A model generated the notes under the pieces. It made no database searches. It had not been told where the DNA came from and worked only from the letters and a program-made list of their open reading frames with translations. From contig JAPPLI010000139.1 in assembly GCA_028819495.1 (NCBI GenBank), forward strand, positions 1 to 59,189: a DNA stretch of 59,189 nucleotides. Direction: 5' to 3'. Position numbers and translations under genes: made by a program. Shown here in pieces: positions 34,047-42,749 of the stretch. This DNA comes from Gammaproteobacteria bacterium. Its GTDB lineage: Bacteria; Pseudomonadota; Gammaproteobacteria; Eutrophobiales; Eutrophobiaceae. Numbering within the stretch: position 1 is the stretch's first letter; every line of letters starts with the position of its first letter.

Positions 34047-37000
34047 TCAGGCGGCTTTCGATTGTGCGGCAGGATTACGCCAACAGGACATCAATGACTC
34101 CAGTTTGTCCATGGCCTTGACCGCGCTCTCGGTCTTGATGTAACCGTAGCCCCGAATTTGTTCCGGCAAGCCGGCAATCTCTACGGCCAGCGCATGGTTG
34201 TCATCGCTGAGAGTCTGTAAAAGTTCCTGTATGGTTTGTTCATAGGTGGCTATGAGTTGCCTTTCCATTTTGCGTTCTGCCGTCCTGCCGAACGGATCAA
34301 AGGCAGTGCCGCGCAGGAACCTGAATTGGCTGAGCAGTTTGAATACAGGGAGCAGCCATGATCCGAATTCCATTTTTTGGGGCTTGCCTGTCAGCTTGTC
34401 TTTACGCGCCAGTAACGGGGGGGCAAGATTGAAACGGAGTTTATAGTTGCCTTCAAATTGCGCATTCAATTTTTGTTTGAAGGCGGGATCGCAATATAAC
34501 CGGGCCACTTCGTATTCATCCTTGTACGCCATCAGCTTATAGGCGTAGTGCGCGACCGCTTCTGCAAGCGCTGATTTATTCTTGCAGCGCTGCTGTTCTG
34601 CTTGTCTTACGCTATCCACCAGTGACAGGTAACGCTGCACATAACTTTCATTCTGGTATGCAGCCAGTTCCCTGCTGCGTCGTTGAACCAGTGAATCGAC
34701 GGGCTCGTTATGAAAGTCGCCGTGACTTTCACCGGTCACTTCGGAGAGTTCCTTTACGGCATTGAGATCATAAGCGGCGCGGCGCCCCCAGCGGAAGGCT
34801 TCCTGGTTCCATTCCACTGCGACATCGTTGAGTTCGATGGCCTGCATGATGGCCTGCTCGGACAGTGGTATCAACCCTTTCTGCCAGGCATACCCTACCA
34901 GGAACAGGTTGCCGGCAATGGCATCACCCAGGAGTCGCGTAGCGAGGCGTGTGCTTTCCAGCATTTCGACGTTTTCAGAGCCGATGGCGCCTTCAATGCG
35001 TTCTCTTAAAGATACCGACGGGAAGCGGATTTCGGTGTGACGGGTGAAGTCGCCGGTAATGCTTTCATTGGTATTGATAATTGCCCTGGTTTTTTCCCTG
35101 CAGAGTGTCCCCAGGGCGCTGTCACTGGCAGCGACCATGAGATCGCAACCAAGCAACAGATCTGCCGCGCCTGCGTTTAACCGTACGGCGTTGATGCTTT
35201 CAGCGGATTCGCCGATACGCAAATGCGTCATGACGGCGCCGCCTTTTTGCGCAAATCCCATCTGGTCAACGACTGCTATACCACGGTTGTCGATATGGGC
35301 TGCCATACCCAGTAAGGCCCCGATAGTGACCACACCCGTACCACCGACCCCGGTAGTCAGTATCCCGTAACTGCCCTCCGCCAGGTCCGGCAGGGTTGGT
35401 TCCGGTAAAAGGCGCAAGCTGTCGGATACATGATCCAGACCCCGGCCTTTACGGACATTACCACCAAGCACGGTGACAAAACTGGGGCAGAAGCCATTCA
35501 CGCAGGTATAGTCCTTGTTGCACGATGACTGGTCGATGATGCGCTTGCGACCGTAGTCGGTTTCCAGGGGTTGAACGGAAATACAATTGGATTGAACGCC
35601 GCAATCTCCACAGCCTTCACACACACGATCGTTAATGAATAATCGTTTGGCGGGATCGGGAAACTTTCCCCGTTTACGCCGTCTGCGTTTCTCTGCGGCA
35701 CAGGTTTGATCATAGATGAGTACGGTAGTCCCTTCGGTCTCTCTCAATTCCCGTTGTACAGCGTCCAGCTCGCGACGATGATGGATGGTCGTGCCTGGAG
35801 CGAACTGCGCACGATGACCATATTTTTCCGGTTCATCCGTAACGACAGTAATCCGTTTCACCCCTTCCGCATGAACCTGGTGCGTGATTTGCGGCACGGT
35901 CAACTGCCCATCGACGGGTTGCCCGCCGGTCATGGCGACGGCATCGTTGAATAAAATTTTGTAGGTAATGTTAATGCCGGCCGCCACCGCAGCGCGGATT
36001 GCCAGTGTCCCTGAGTGATAATATGTGCCGTCACCCAGTTGCTGGAAGATATGTTTCGTCTTAACAAAGGGTTGCTGGCCGACCCACCAGATACCTTCGC
36101 CGCCCATGTGTCCTGCATAACCCACGCCCCTTTCCATCCAGTAGGCCATGAAATGACAACCTACTCCACCATAGGCGCGACTTCCCTCCGGTAACCGGGT
36201 CGAGGTGTTGTGAGGGCAACCGGAACAGAAGTAGGGCAGTCGAGTCATCGCCGCCGGGGCGCGGGACTTTGCTGCTTCATCCTGCCTGTCCAGGAAGGCG
36301 AGTCTTGCCTGCATCCGTTCGCTGTTATGAAAGTAGGCTATACGTCTGGCAATGACGCGGGAGATGTCATCTGCGCTCAGTGTGCCGACAGGATTAACAA
36401 GCAATTCACCACGTTCATCATGCCTGCCGACAACACGCGGCCGTTCCGAGGCCGGAAGATAATAACAGGCCTTGCGCATACCATTTTCAACCTGTTCCCG
36501 TTTATCTTCAATGACCAGTACCTCTTCCAGTCCGCGTGCAAATTCCAGGTAACATTGTTCGTCTGACGGAAACGGCATGCCGACTTTGAGAATGGTGATT
36601 CCCAGTGACGATGTAATGGCTTCATCAAGGCCGAGATCAGCGAGAGCTTGTTGCACATCCCGCCATTGTTTACCCATGGCAACGATACCGAACCGGGGCC
36701 GCGGACTTTCGTGCGAAACGTAATTCAAGTTGTTGGCCTTGGCAAAGGCCAGGGCTGCGGGCAGACGGTAATTCCGGATACGCGCCTCCTGCAGGGTGAA
36801 GTAGTCTCCTATCCGTGAATTGACGCCGTCGGGCGGGAAATCAAACTCAGGGGTGACGAGGTTGATATGATCATATTGCGCATTGACCGAAGCCGCGGTC
36901 TCGATGGTTTCCGGTAATAGTTTGTAACCAATCCAGTTGCCGCTGAACCGGGACATGGCAATTCCGGCCAACCCCATATCCAGTACCTCCTGAATATCGG

Positions 37001-37514
37001 CAGGGTAGAGCACGGGCATCAATAAATCTTCGAACAGGAGTTCTGAATGCCAGGCGGAGACGGTAGAAGTCATGTTGGGGTCGTCCCCGGCAAGCAACAG
37101 CACGCCGCCATGCCTGGATGTGCCGGTACAGTGTGCCTGACGGATGGCGTCGATACTGCGGTCTACCCCCGGCCCCTTGCCGTACCACATACCGAATACA
37201 CCGTCGTAGTTGGAATCATTATAGTACTCCACCATCTGTGTGCCCCAGACGGCGGTGGCTGCAAGATCTTCGTTGAGACCGGGCCAGAAACGGATGTGGT
37301 GTTCGTCCAGTTCTTTCTGCGCGCGCCATAGCTGCTGATCAACCACGGTCATGGGGGAGCCGCGGTAACCCGATATAAACCCTGCCGTGTTTAAGCCGGC
37401 AGCCAGGTCGCGGCGACGTTGAATCAGCAACAGGCGAACCAGCGCCTGCGTACCGGTGACGTAAATACGCCCTGAATCCAGTTCATACTTGTCGTTTATG
37501 GCAACAGCAGTCAT
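34047..37514 (-). CDS. Indolepyruvate ferredoxin oxidoreductase, fused alpha-beta form (paralogue 1)
   Basis: A 1,155-residue fusion of the 2-oxoacid:ferredoxin oxidoreductase subunits. The N-terminal pyrimidine-type domain begins GFISGYRGSPMTVVDQQLW. YFCSGCPHNTSTRLPEG opens the TPP domain, with LGDGTYYHSG...NDAVAMTGGQP as the TPP/Mg motif. VCEGCGDCGVQSNC...SCNKDYTC is the Fe-S site. GVGGTGVVTIGALLGMAAHI starts the gamma domain. It converts aryl- or branched 2-oxo acids plus CoA to acyl-CoA, CO2 and reduced ferredoxin. Its ATG overlaps the upstream MaoC stop (ATGA). It shows about 75 % identity by eye to the gene at 44614-48102, in the opposite orientation. Confidence 0.92.
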   Translation of the reverse strand: MTAVAINDKYELDSGRIYVTGTQALVRLLLIQRRRDLAAGLNTAGFISGYRGSPMTVVDQQLWRAQKELDEHHIRFWPGLNEDLAATAVWGTQMVEYYNDSNYDGVFGMWYGKGPGVDRSIDAIRQAHCTGTSRHGGVLLLAGDDPNMTSTVSAWHSELLFEDLLMPVLYPADIQEVLDMGLAGIAMSRFSGNWIGYKLLPETIETAASVNAQYDHINLVTPEFDFPPDGVNSRIGDYFTLQEARIRNYRLPAALAFAKANNLNYVSHESPRPRFGIVAMGKQWRDVQQALADLGLDEAITSSLGITILKVGMPFPSDEQCYLEFARGLEEVLVIEDKREQVENGMRKACYYLPASERPRVVGRHDERGELLVNPVGTLSADDISRVIARRIAYFHNSERMQARLAFLDRQDEAAKSRAPAAMTRLPYFCSGCPHNTSTRLPEGSRAYGGVGCHFMAYWMERGVGYAGHMGGEGIWWVGQQPFVKTKHIFQQLGDGTYYHSGTLAIRAAVAAGINITYKILFNDAVAMTGGQPVDGQLTVPQITHQVHAEGVKRITVVTDEPEKYGHRAQFAPGTTIHHRRELDAVQRELRETEGTTVLIYDQTCAAEKRRRRKRGKFPDPAKRLFINDRVCEGCGDCGVQSNCISVQPLETDYGRKRIIDQSSCNKDYTCVNGFCPSFVTVLGGNVRKGRGLDHVSDSLRLLPEPTLPDLAEGSYGILTTGVGGTGVVTIGALLGMAAHIDNRGIAVVDQMGFAQKGGAVMTHLRIGESAESINAVRLNAGAADLLLGCDLMVAASDSALGTLCREKTRAIINTNESITGDFTRHTEIRFPSVSLRERIEGAIGSENVEMLESTRLATRLLGDAIAGNLFLVGYAWQKGLIPLSEQAIMQAIELNDVAVEWNQEAFRWGRRAAYDLNAVKELSEVTGESHGDFHNEPVDSLVQRRSRELAAYQNESYVQRYLSLVDSVRQAEQQRCKNKSALAEAVAHYAYKLMAYKDEYEVARLYCDPAFKQKLNAQFEGNYKLRFNLAPPLLARKDKLTGKPQKMEFGSWLLPVFKLLSQFRFLRGTAFDPFGRTAERKMERQLIATYEQTIQELLQTLSDDNHALAVEIAGLPEQIRGYGYIKTESAVKAMDKLESLMSCWRNPAAQSKAA

Positions 37515-37945
37515 CGGCGGTCAAAGGGAAGACTGACCACTGCAACCGCGGTGACAGTAACCCTTTCTTCATTTTCTATCCGGATGTCCACGTTCACAGT
37601 CCCATCATCCTGTTTGCCCGTTACCTTGCCCCGGCAATAAACCACATCGCCGACGACGTTGAAAGACTTCATCTGCAGGGAGCCTATCTTTTTCAGCCTG
37701 CCTCTGGTTCCCATCCACTCCCGCAGCATTCTTTCGAACAGCCCGATGATGAAAAACGTATTCATGTAGGCATCAGCTGCGCCAGTTGACTGCGCTACTT
37801 CCTTATTGTGGTGGATCAGTGAGAGATCGCGGTTGGAGCCGGCCTCCATTACCAGGCGTTGCAGGGTGATGGGCATGGAAATTTCAGGGATGTCTTCGCC
37901 GGCGACTACATCGTCAAGGGTTATCTGCCTGGACCAGTCCACCAT
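37511..37945 (-). CDS. MaoC-like dehydratase, small subunit type
   Basis: A 144-residue hotdog protein beginning MVDWSRQITLDDVVAGEDIP. LVMEAGSNRDLSLIHHNKEV holds the hydratase-type D...HH(N) motif in the form found in heteromeric MaoC proteins. TGAADAYMNTFFIIGLFERM and the central MKSFNVVGDVVYCRGKVTGK follow. It probably pairs with the 185-residue MaoC-N protein just upstream, as ChsH1 pairs with ChsH2 in steroid side-chain degradation. ATG 37945 lies one base past that gene's stop, and its own stop overlaps the oxidoreductase start. The longer open frame upstream overlaps its neighbour and is not coding. Confidence 0.85.
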   Translation of the reverse strand: MVDWSRQITLDDVVAGEDIPEISMPITLQRLVMEAGSNRDLSLIHHNKEVAQSTGAADAYMNTFFIIGLFERMLREWMGTRGRLKKIGSLQMKSFNVVGDVVYCRGKVTGKQDDGTVNVDIRIENEERVTVTAVAVVSLPFDRR

Positions 37946-37946
37946 T

Positions 37947-38504
37947 TCAGTCTTCCTTATCGTCCGGCGCAACAAACCTGAAGATATCCAGGGTGACGAT
38001 GGCGACCACCTCGTCATGCTGGTTGGTATAGGTGTCTTCCTGGCGTAAAAAGGCGCCATCGCCGACCCGCAGGGTCTTGCGGCTGATGCCGGCCAGCCGG
38101 CTGGTGCGGGTAATCCGGTCGCCCAGATGCATGGGTGCAAGATATTCCACGTCGATATTGGAGGCGAAGCTCAGGTTGCACGGCGCCGGGACATCGAAAA
38201 TAACCGGTATGGGAATCTGCCTGGGTTCAGCGCCGGGTTGCTCGTGGGGGTCGCCACTCTGCCAGTAGGCCGGGAGGCCGTAGGTAAAGATCATGTTGTC
38301 CGGCGCGATGACTTTCTTGTAACCTGCCGCCCGGGCGGCCGCGTCGTCAAAGTGAATGGGGCAGTGGAACTCCTTGGATTCCATCCAGCGCCTGATGGTG
38401 CCCGGTTCCACGGCCTCCGCGCCTTCCGTAACGCCGATGACCTTGCCCAGGTACGATTCAGTCTCTTCCCAGGTCCCCCATTTTCCCCAGGCCGGTTTGC
38501 TCAT
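37947..38504 (-). CDS. MaoC N-terminal domain protein (acyl-CoA dehydratase-like)
   Basis: A 185-residue protein: SYLGKVIGVTEGAEAVEPGT, then RRWMESKEFHCPIHFDDAAA, VIAPDNMIFTYGLPAYWQSG and VEYLAPMHLGDRITRTSRLA. This is the FAS1-like dehydratase N-domain seen in one half of heterodimeric MaoC hydratases. IRRW and the DNMIF loop are typical, and the catalytic residues are expected on the partner chain. It acts on an enoyl-CoA in the cytoplasm. Its start overlaps the stop of the DUF35 gene by 4 bases (ATGA). The second, smaller MaoC gene follows immediately, so a two-chain enzyme is the simplest reading. Confidence 0.86.
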   Translation of the reverse strand: MSKPAWGKWGTWEETESYLGKVIGVTEGAEAVEPGTIRRWMESKEFHCPIHFDDAAARAAGYKKVIAPDNMIFTYGLPAYWQSGDPHEQPGAEPRQIPIPVIFDVPAPCNLSFASNIDVEYLAPMHLGDRITRTSRLAGISRKTLRVGDGAFLRQEDTYTNQHDEVVAIVTLDIFRFVAPDDKED

Positions 38505-38914
38505 GATTTGACCGGACGGAAGAACGGCAGCGTTACCTCATCGGTCAATGCGCGATAGGCCACCTCCAGTTCCATCCCTATATGAACATCATCGGGGTCG
38601 CAATCGACGATATTGGTCGTCATCCTGATCCCTTCCGGCAGGTCCACCCATGCCAGGATGATTGGCAGGTCGTCGGCGAACATCTCTTCCACGCCTTCGT
38701 AAGTGATGGAGTAGGAGTACAGGGTTGCCTTGCCGCTGCTTTCCTTCCAGTCCAGGTTTGTCGACCAGCATTCCGGGCATTCCCGGCGCGGGTAGAAGAT
38801 GAGGGAATCGCAGTCGCAGCAATGCTGGATCAACAGCTTATGGGCGCGGGTCCCATCCCAGAACGGCCTGGAAAAAGGCTGCATTTCAGGCAGGGGCCGT
38901 TGTCGTTCTTTCAT
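38501..38914 (-). CDS. DUF35 (zinc-ribbon + OB-fold) acyl-CoA-associated protein
   Basis: A 137-residue DUF35 protein. HCCDCDSLIFYPRRECPECW is the zinc ribbon with CX2C...CX2C. KATLYSYSITYEGVEEMFAD and RMTTNIVDCDPDDVHIGMEL form the OB fold. DUF35 proteins bind thiolase-fold enzymes and help position acyl-CoA; the best-known case is ChsH2-DUF35 with the Ltp2 aldolase in steroid side-chain cleavage. Here it is wedged between a thiolase-fold gene and the MaoC genes, with 4-base overlaps on both sides. The same partnership is therefore the leading inference. Confidence 0.9.
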   Translation of the reverse strand: MKERQRPLPEMQPFSRPFWDGTRAHKLLIQHCCDCDSLIFYPRRECPECWSTNLDWKESSGKATLYSYSITYEGVEEMFADDLPIILAWVDLPEGIRMTTNIVDCDPDDVHIGMELEVAYRALTDEVTLPFFRPVKS

Positions 38915-40092
38915 CGTGGCCCTCTCCCGAATACCGTTGTTAATGCATTCATGCCGGAACCTCCTGCTGTTGTCAGGATGATATGTTCACATTCCTTGAC
39001 CTGGCGTTCACCTGCCTCGCCGAACAACTGTCTGGCTGTATCGATATAGAACGCCATACTGACCCCGGAACCCACGTGGCCGCGTCCGGTGGCATCACCC
39101 ATAGTCGTGCAGGGCAGGTCGCCGCCCGGCGCGCACCGACCATCGACCCAGTACTTGTACCCTTCTCCCTCATCACAGACACCATAGCCTTCCAGGGCTG
39201 AACACTGTGTGAACGGATACGCGCCATATATCTGGCGCAAATCCATGTCCTCTATCGACAAACCTGCCTGCTCCAGGGCGTCCCGGCTGCCTTCCTGGTA
39301 TGCCTTGCGGAAATAGACGTCTTCACGCATCACCGGCGTTGCGCTCATAAAGCGCGCTCCATGCCCCAGTTTGTAAGCAGCCTTGCTGCCGAGTTCCCGG
39401 GCAATGTCATGGGAAGTCAACACCAGCGCCCCGCCGCCGTCGGCCAGCAGGTTGCACTCCCGGGCATGCAGGGGCGTGCTGATCATGCGGGAATTGAGGA
39501 CGTCTTCAAGGGTAACCGGTTTTTTGTAAAAGATTGAATTGGGATCCATGGCCGCCCAGGCCCGGAGCCCCACGGTCACCGCCGCCATGTCTTCCGCCGT
39601 GGCGCCGGTTTCGTACATATAACGCTGGGTGATCAGGCCCATGGAACCGTTGAATGACACGCCCCAGGGATATTCCCACTCCTTGTCCAGCGGCGCCGTG
39701 GCAAAAAAATTGATCAGGTCCTGTACCGGCATGTCTGATTGGACCGTGGTATGGGGGATGAGCACGAAATCGGCCTGGCCGGAGTCAATCAACTGTTCGG
39801 CGATACGGATACAGTTGGTGGTTGACGTGCCGCCGGCGTTGGTCACGCAGATATCGCGGCAGCCGTTCAAACCCAGCACCTCCGGGATTCTCCCCAGCGC
39901 CATCTCCAGGGCGATCTGCGGTTGTGCCATGGGGTTGGGGGAGATCACCGCATTGATTTGGTTCTTGTCGATGCCTGCATCGCGCACCGCGCCGATACAG
40001 ACATCCAGCAGGATGTCCCAGCGGGTCCGTTCCGGCATGCGCCGGGTCGGAACCTCGCTCACACCGATGATTGCAATGCCTCGTTTACTCAC
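38911..40092 (-). CDS. Thiolase-fold protein lacking the nucleophilic cysteine, Ltp2-like aldolase candidate
   Basis: A 393-residue SCP2-thiolase-like protein. AIIGVSEVPTRR opens the fold. The place of the nucleophile motif (usual C-A-S-G) reads NAGGTSTTN at 85-93, with Ala86 where Cys is expected. LLADGGGALVL and GDATGRGHVGSGVS are the later core loops. Without the Cys, a normal thiolytic cleavage is unlikely. In steroid catabolism Ltp2 enzymes share this loss and act as retro-aldolases with a DUF35 partner. The gene overlaps a DUF35 gene by 4 bases and lies 32 bases past an acyl-CoA dehydrogenase. A retro-aldol role is inferred. Confidence 0.85.
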   Translation of the reverse strand: MSKRGIAIIGVSEVPTRRMPERTRWDILLDVCIGAVRDAGIDKNQINAVISPNPMAQPQIALEMALGRIPEVLGLNGCRDICVTNAGGTSTTNCIRIAEQLIDSGQADFVLIPHTTVQSDMPVQDLINFFATAPLDKEWEYPWGVSFNGSMGLITQRYMYETGATAEDMAAVTVGLRAWAAMDPNSIFYKKPVTLEDVLNSRMISTPLHARECNLLADGGGALVLTSHDIARELGSKAAYKLGHGARFMSATPVMREDVYFRKAYQEGSRDALEQAGLSIEDMDLRQIYGAYPFTQCSALEGYGVCDEGEGYKYWVDGRCAPGGDLPCTTMGDATGRGHVGSGVSMAFYIDTARQLFGEAGERQVKECEHIILTTAGGSGMNALTTVFGRGPR

Positions 40093-40124
40093 TGGTTTCT
40101 CCCCGCACCGGACAATCCCGTAGT

Positions 40125-41273
40125 TTAAAATGCTGAAACCCCAAGTAAACCCCTGCCTATTATCAATTTCTGCATTTCCACTGTCCCTTCGGTGATAGGG
40201 AAGATACGAGCCAGGCGGTAGAGTTTCTCCACGCGGAACTCCGTCGTCAGGCCGTTACCGCCGTGGACCTCCATCGCCTTGTTGACGACGCGCAATGCCA
40301 TGTCGGTGGCAAACAGTTTCGCCTTGGAACTCTCGATGGCGCTGCCCCGGCCTTTTTCAACCTGGTCCAGCGCCCGGTAGCACAGCAATCTGGCCGCGTC
40401 GATCTCCGTCGCCATCTCCGCAATCATGGCCTGGATGAGCTGGTGTTCGGCGATATACTTGCCGTGCTGTTTCCTGTTGCGGGCGTATTCGATGGAATCG
40501 TCCAGGGCCGCCTGCGCCACGGCAACAGCCATCAGGCCGACCAGGGGCCTGCCCGCTTCCAGCAGGCCCAGCATCTTCCCCAGCCCCTTACCCGGGGCGG
40601 TCAGCAGGTTGGCCGCCGGGACACGCACATCACTGAAGAACAACTGCGCCGTCGACTGGCTGTTCAGGATCATCTTGGGAATGTTCCGGCTGGTATAGCC
40701 GTGATCCCGGTCCACCAGCAGCAGGGCCAGCCCCTCTTTTTCCTTGCCGCTCTCTACCTGTACGACACAGATATTGAAATCCGAGTAGTGGCCGTTGGAA
40801 ATCCACTGTTTCTCCCCGTTCACCACGAAGTGATCGTCGTCACGCCGGGCCCGGGTCTTGATCTCGGCGATGTTCGAACCGACATCCGGTTCACTGATGC
40901 CGATGGAACCGAACTTTTCACACTCTGCGATGGCCTGCAGGTAAGGCCTGGTCAAATCACCGGGAACGCCGGCGAGCAGCTTGCTGCATTCCATTTGCAA
41001 CAGGGCGACTACCGCCAGGTCCGCCGAGGCGCGGGCCAGTTCCTCGAACAACAGGCCGTAGGTGATCAGGTCGAGGCCGAAACCGCCGTCTTCCTCCGCC
41101 ACGGGTCCGTTGATGACGCCGAAAGGTTGAAGTTGCCGGATCAGCGACTGCATCTCTTCCCGGGGAACAAAGCTGTCTTCATACGCTTCCAGCGCCGGAC
41201 GGATTTCGGATTCGGCAAAGCGCCGGAACGAATCCAGCGCCATCTGCTGTTCCTGTGTCAGTGAAAAGTCCAT
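40125..41273 (-). CDS. Acyl-CoA dehydrogenase
   Basis: A 382-residue ACAD of the classical type. FGSIGISEPDVGSNIAEIKT is the flavin/substrate segment. VNGEKQWISNG, the helical EYARNRKQHGKYIAEHQLIQ, and EVHGGNGLTTEF follow. The C-terminal IFPITEGTVEMQKLIIGRG retains the Glu at the usual catalytic position, unlike the other two ACADs in the window. It introduces the 2,3-double bond of an acyl-CoA and passes electrons to ETF. It is first in the six-gene minus-strand operon whose later products can hydrate the enoyl-CoA and cleave the hydroxyacyl-CoA. ATG at 41273; the 63 bases upstream separate it from a DAO-family gene end. Confidence 0.93.
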   Translation of the reverse strand: MDFSLTQEQQMALDSFRRFAESEIRPALEAYEDSFVPREEMQSLIRQLQPFGVINGPVAEEDGGFGLDLITYGLLFEELARASADLAVVALLQMECSKLLAGVPGDLTRPYLQAIAECEKFGSIGISEPDVGSNIAEIKTRARRDDDHFVVNGEKQWISNGHYSDFNICVVQVESGKEKEGLALLLVDRDHGYTSRNIPKMILNSQSTAQLFFSDVRVPAANLLTAPGKGLGKMLGLLEAGRPLVGLMAVAVAQAALDDSIEYARNRKQHGKYIAEHQLIQAMIAEMATEIDAARLLCYRALDQVEKGRGSAIESSKAKLFATDMALRVVNKAMEVHGGNGLTTEFRVEKLYRLARIFPITEGTVEMQKLIIGRGLLGVSAF

Positions 41274-41336
41274 ATCGCCTCAGCCTGTGGTCTCCAACAG
41301 TAAATGCAACCAGTTGCCGGTCATCATCATGTCACA

Positions 41337-42671
41337 CTAGACCGCAGGGCCCGGGATAATGGGGCTGCCGTCACTGAAACGGGAGAAGCGGAAGCGGGTC
41401 AGGTCGTAACCCGGAGGCTTGCCCTGAACCAGGCGCGCCATGACCCGGCCTGCGCCCGGACCAATGCCGAAGCCGTGGCCGCTGAAACCGGTGGCCAGGT
41501 AAAAGCCGGGATAACCGGGAACCTGGTCCAGCACCGGGACGAAATCAGGCGTCGCATCAATCATCCCCGCCCAGGACTCCTCGATATCCACCCCCGCCAG
41601 GCCCGGCAGGTGTTCGACCATACGCCTGCGCAATTCACCTGTCGCCCAGAGAGAAGGTTCGGGGTTGAGCACCCGGGTGCGCTCAAACGGAGTCACCTCA
41701 TCCGCCTGCCACCTGCGTTGCGGGAACAACCTGGCAACCAGGTCCTTGCCCGGGCGCAGGCGCAGCGCATGGCGGATCTGCTTGAAGGCGGGCAGGAATT
41801 TGAACAGGTACCTGAAGCTGTTCGCGCCCGGAAAATGCTCCAGGTGATCGCTCAGCGCCAGGGTATAGCCACCGTCCTGGCGGCGCCGGAAGGCGAATTG
41901 GTGCGACCCGGCGCAACCGGGAAAGACTTCCGGCGCGCTCCCGGTGCGCGCCACCGTGTTCCGCACCACGAGTTGCGGTAGTGAAATCCCCAGGTTGCCC
42001 AGGAAAGTCGTGGACCAGGCGCCGGCCGCGCAGACCACGGTGTTGGCGCGTACACGCCCCAGTTCCGTGACCACGGCGCAGGTTGTGCCTGCTTGCGTGT
42101 CGATGCTGCGCACCGCGCAATTTTCGATAATGCGGCAACCGGCGTTTTGGGCGACCCGGGCAATACTGGGAACGGCCTGGAACGGCTCAGCCCGGCCGTC
42201 GCTGGCGGTACAGATGGCGCCGCACCATTTGTCCGCGGCGCCGGCAAGCAATTTCCGCAACTCGTCCCGGGTTACTGCGCGCGTATCAAGACCGTGCTGC
42301 TCTCCGATCGGCAGCCACTGTTCAAATTCCGCCTGTTCTTTCTCGTTATCCGCCAGGTACATCGTGCCGCCGCGCCGGAAGCCGACCTGGTTGTCCGTTT
42401 CCTCTGCCAGGTCTTCCCAGAGCTTGATGGAATCCATCATGATGGGCAGTTCCGCCTCATCCCGTCCCATTTGCCTGACCCAACCCCAGTTACGGCTCGA
42501 TTGCTCACCGGCAACACGGCCTTTTTCGCAGACCAGCACCGGGACGCCGTCTCGCGCCAGGAACAATGCGGTGCAGACCCCGGCAATACCGCCGCCGATA
42601 ATTGCCACGTCAACGGCTTCGGGCAGTTTGTCCCGGAAAGTTACCGGGGAGTTTTCGCTCAATACAGGCAT
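41337..42671 (-). CDS. DAO-family FAD-dependent oxidoreductase (amine/amino-acid oxidase-like)
   Basis: A 444-residue flavoprotein: DVAIIGGGIAGVCTALFLAR is the FAD site. GEQSSRNWGWVRQMGRDEAE resembles the glycine/sarcosine oxidase subgroup with its NWG motif. CAAGAWSTTFLGNLGISLPQ and ATGFSGHGFGIGPGAGRVMA are the later FAD contacts. It probably oxidises a secondary or D-amino acid to the imine. It lies between the lactate-oxidase-type gene and the acyl-CoA dehydrogenase operon on the same strand. A hairpin (42683-42705) just upstream separates its transcription from the former. Confidence 0.88.
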   Translation of the reverse strand: MPVLSENSPVTFRDKLPEAVDVAIIGGGIAGVCTALFLARDGVPVLVCEKGRVAGEQSSRNWGWVRQMGRDEAELPIMMDSIKLWEDLAEETDNQVGFRRGGTMYLADNEKEQAEFEQWLPIGEQHGLDTRAVTRDELRKLLAGAADKWCGAICTASDGRAEPFQAVPSIARVAQNAGCRIIENCAVRSIDTQAGTTCAVVTELGRVRANTVVCAAGAWSTTFLGNLGISLPQLVVRNTVARTGSAPEVFPGCAGSHQFAFRRRQDGGYTLALSDHLEHFPGANSFRYLFKFLPAFKQIRHALRLRPGKDLVARLFPQRRWQADEVTPFERTRVLNPEPSLWATGELRRRMVEHLPGLAGVDIEESWAGMIDATPDFVPVLDQVPGYPGFYLATGFSGHGFGIGPGAGRVMARLVQGKPPGYDLTRFRFSRFSDGSPIIPGPAV

Positions 42672-42682
42672 AGTGGTCTCCG

Positions 42683-42705
42683 GGGACAGACCTCAGGTCT
42701 GTCCC
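42683..42705. terminator. Hairpin between lactate-oxidase-type and DAO-type genes
   Basis: GGGACAGACC (42683-42692) and GGTCTGTCCC (42696-42705) form a 10-bp perfect stem with a TCA loop. Being palindromic, it can work in either direction. It lies 44 bases past the 42750 gene's stop and just before the start of the DAO-type gene. There is no U-tract. The GGGGAC...GTCCCC design is the same as that of the hairpin at 48118-48142. Confidence 0.5.
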
Positions 42706-42749
42706 TGTACAGCCTCAACATGTGCATGGCCCTGCCAACCTGCAGTTTG

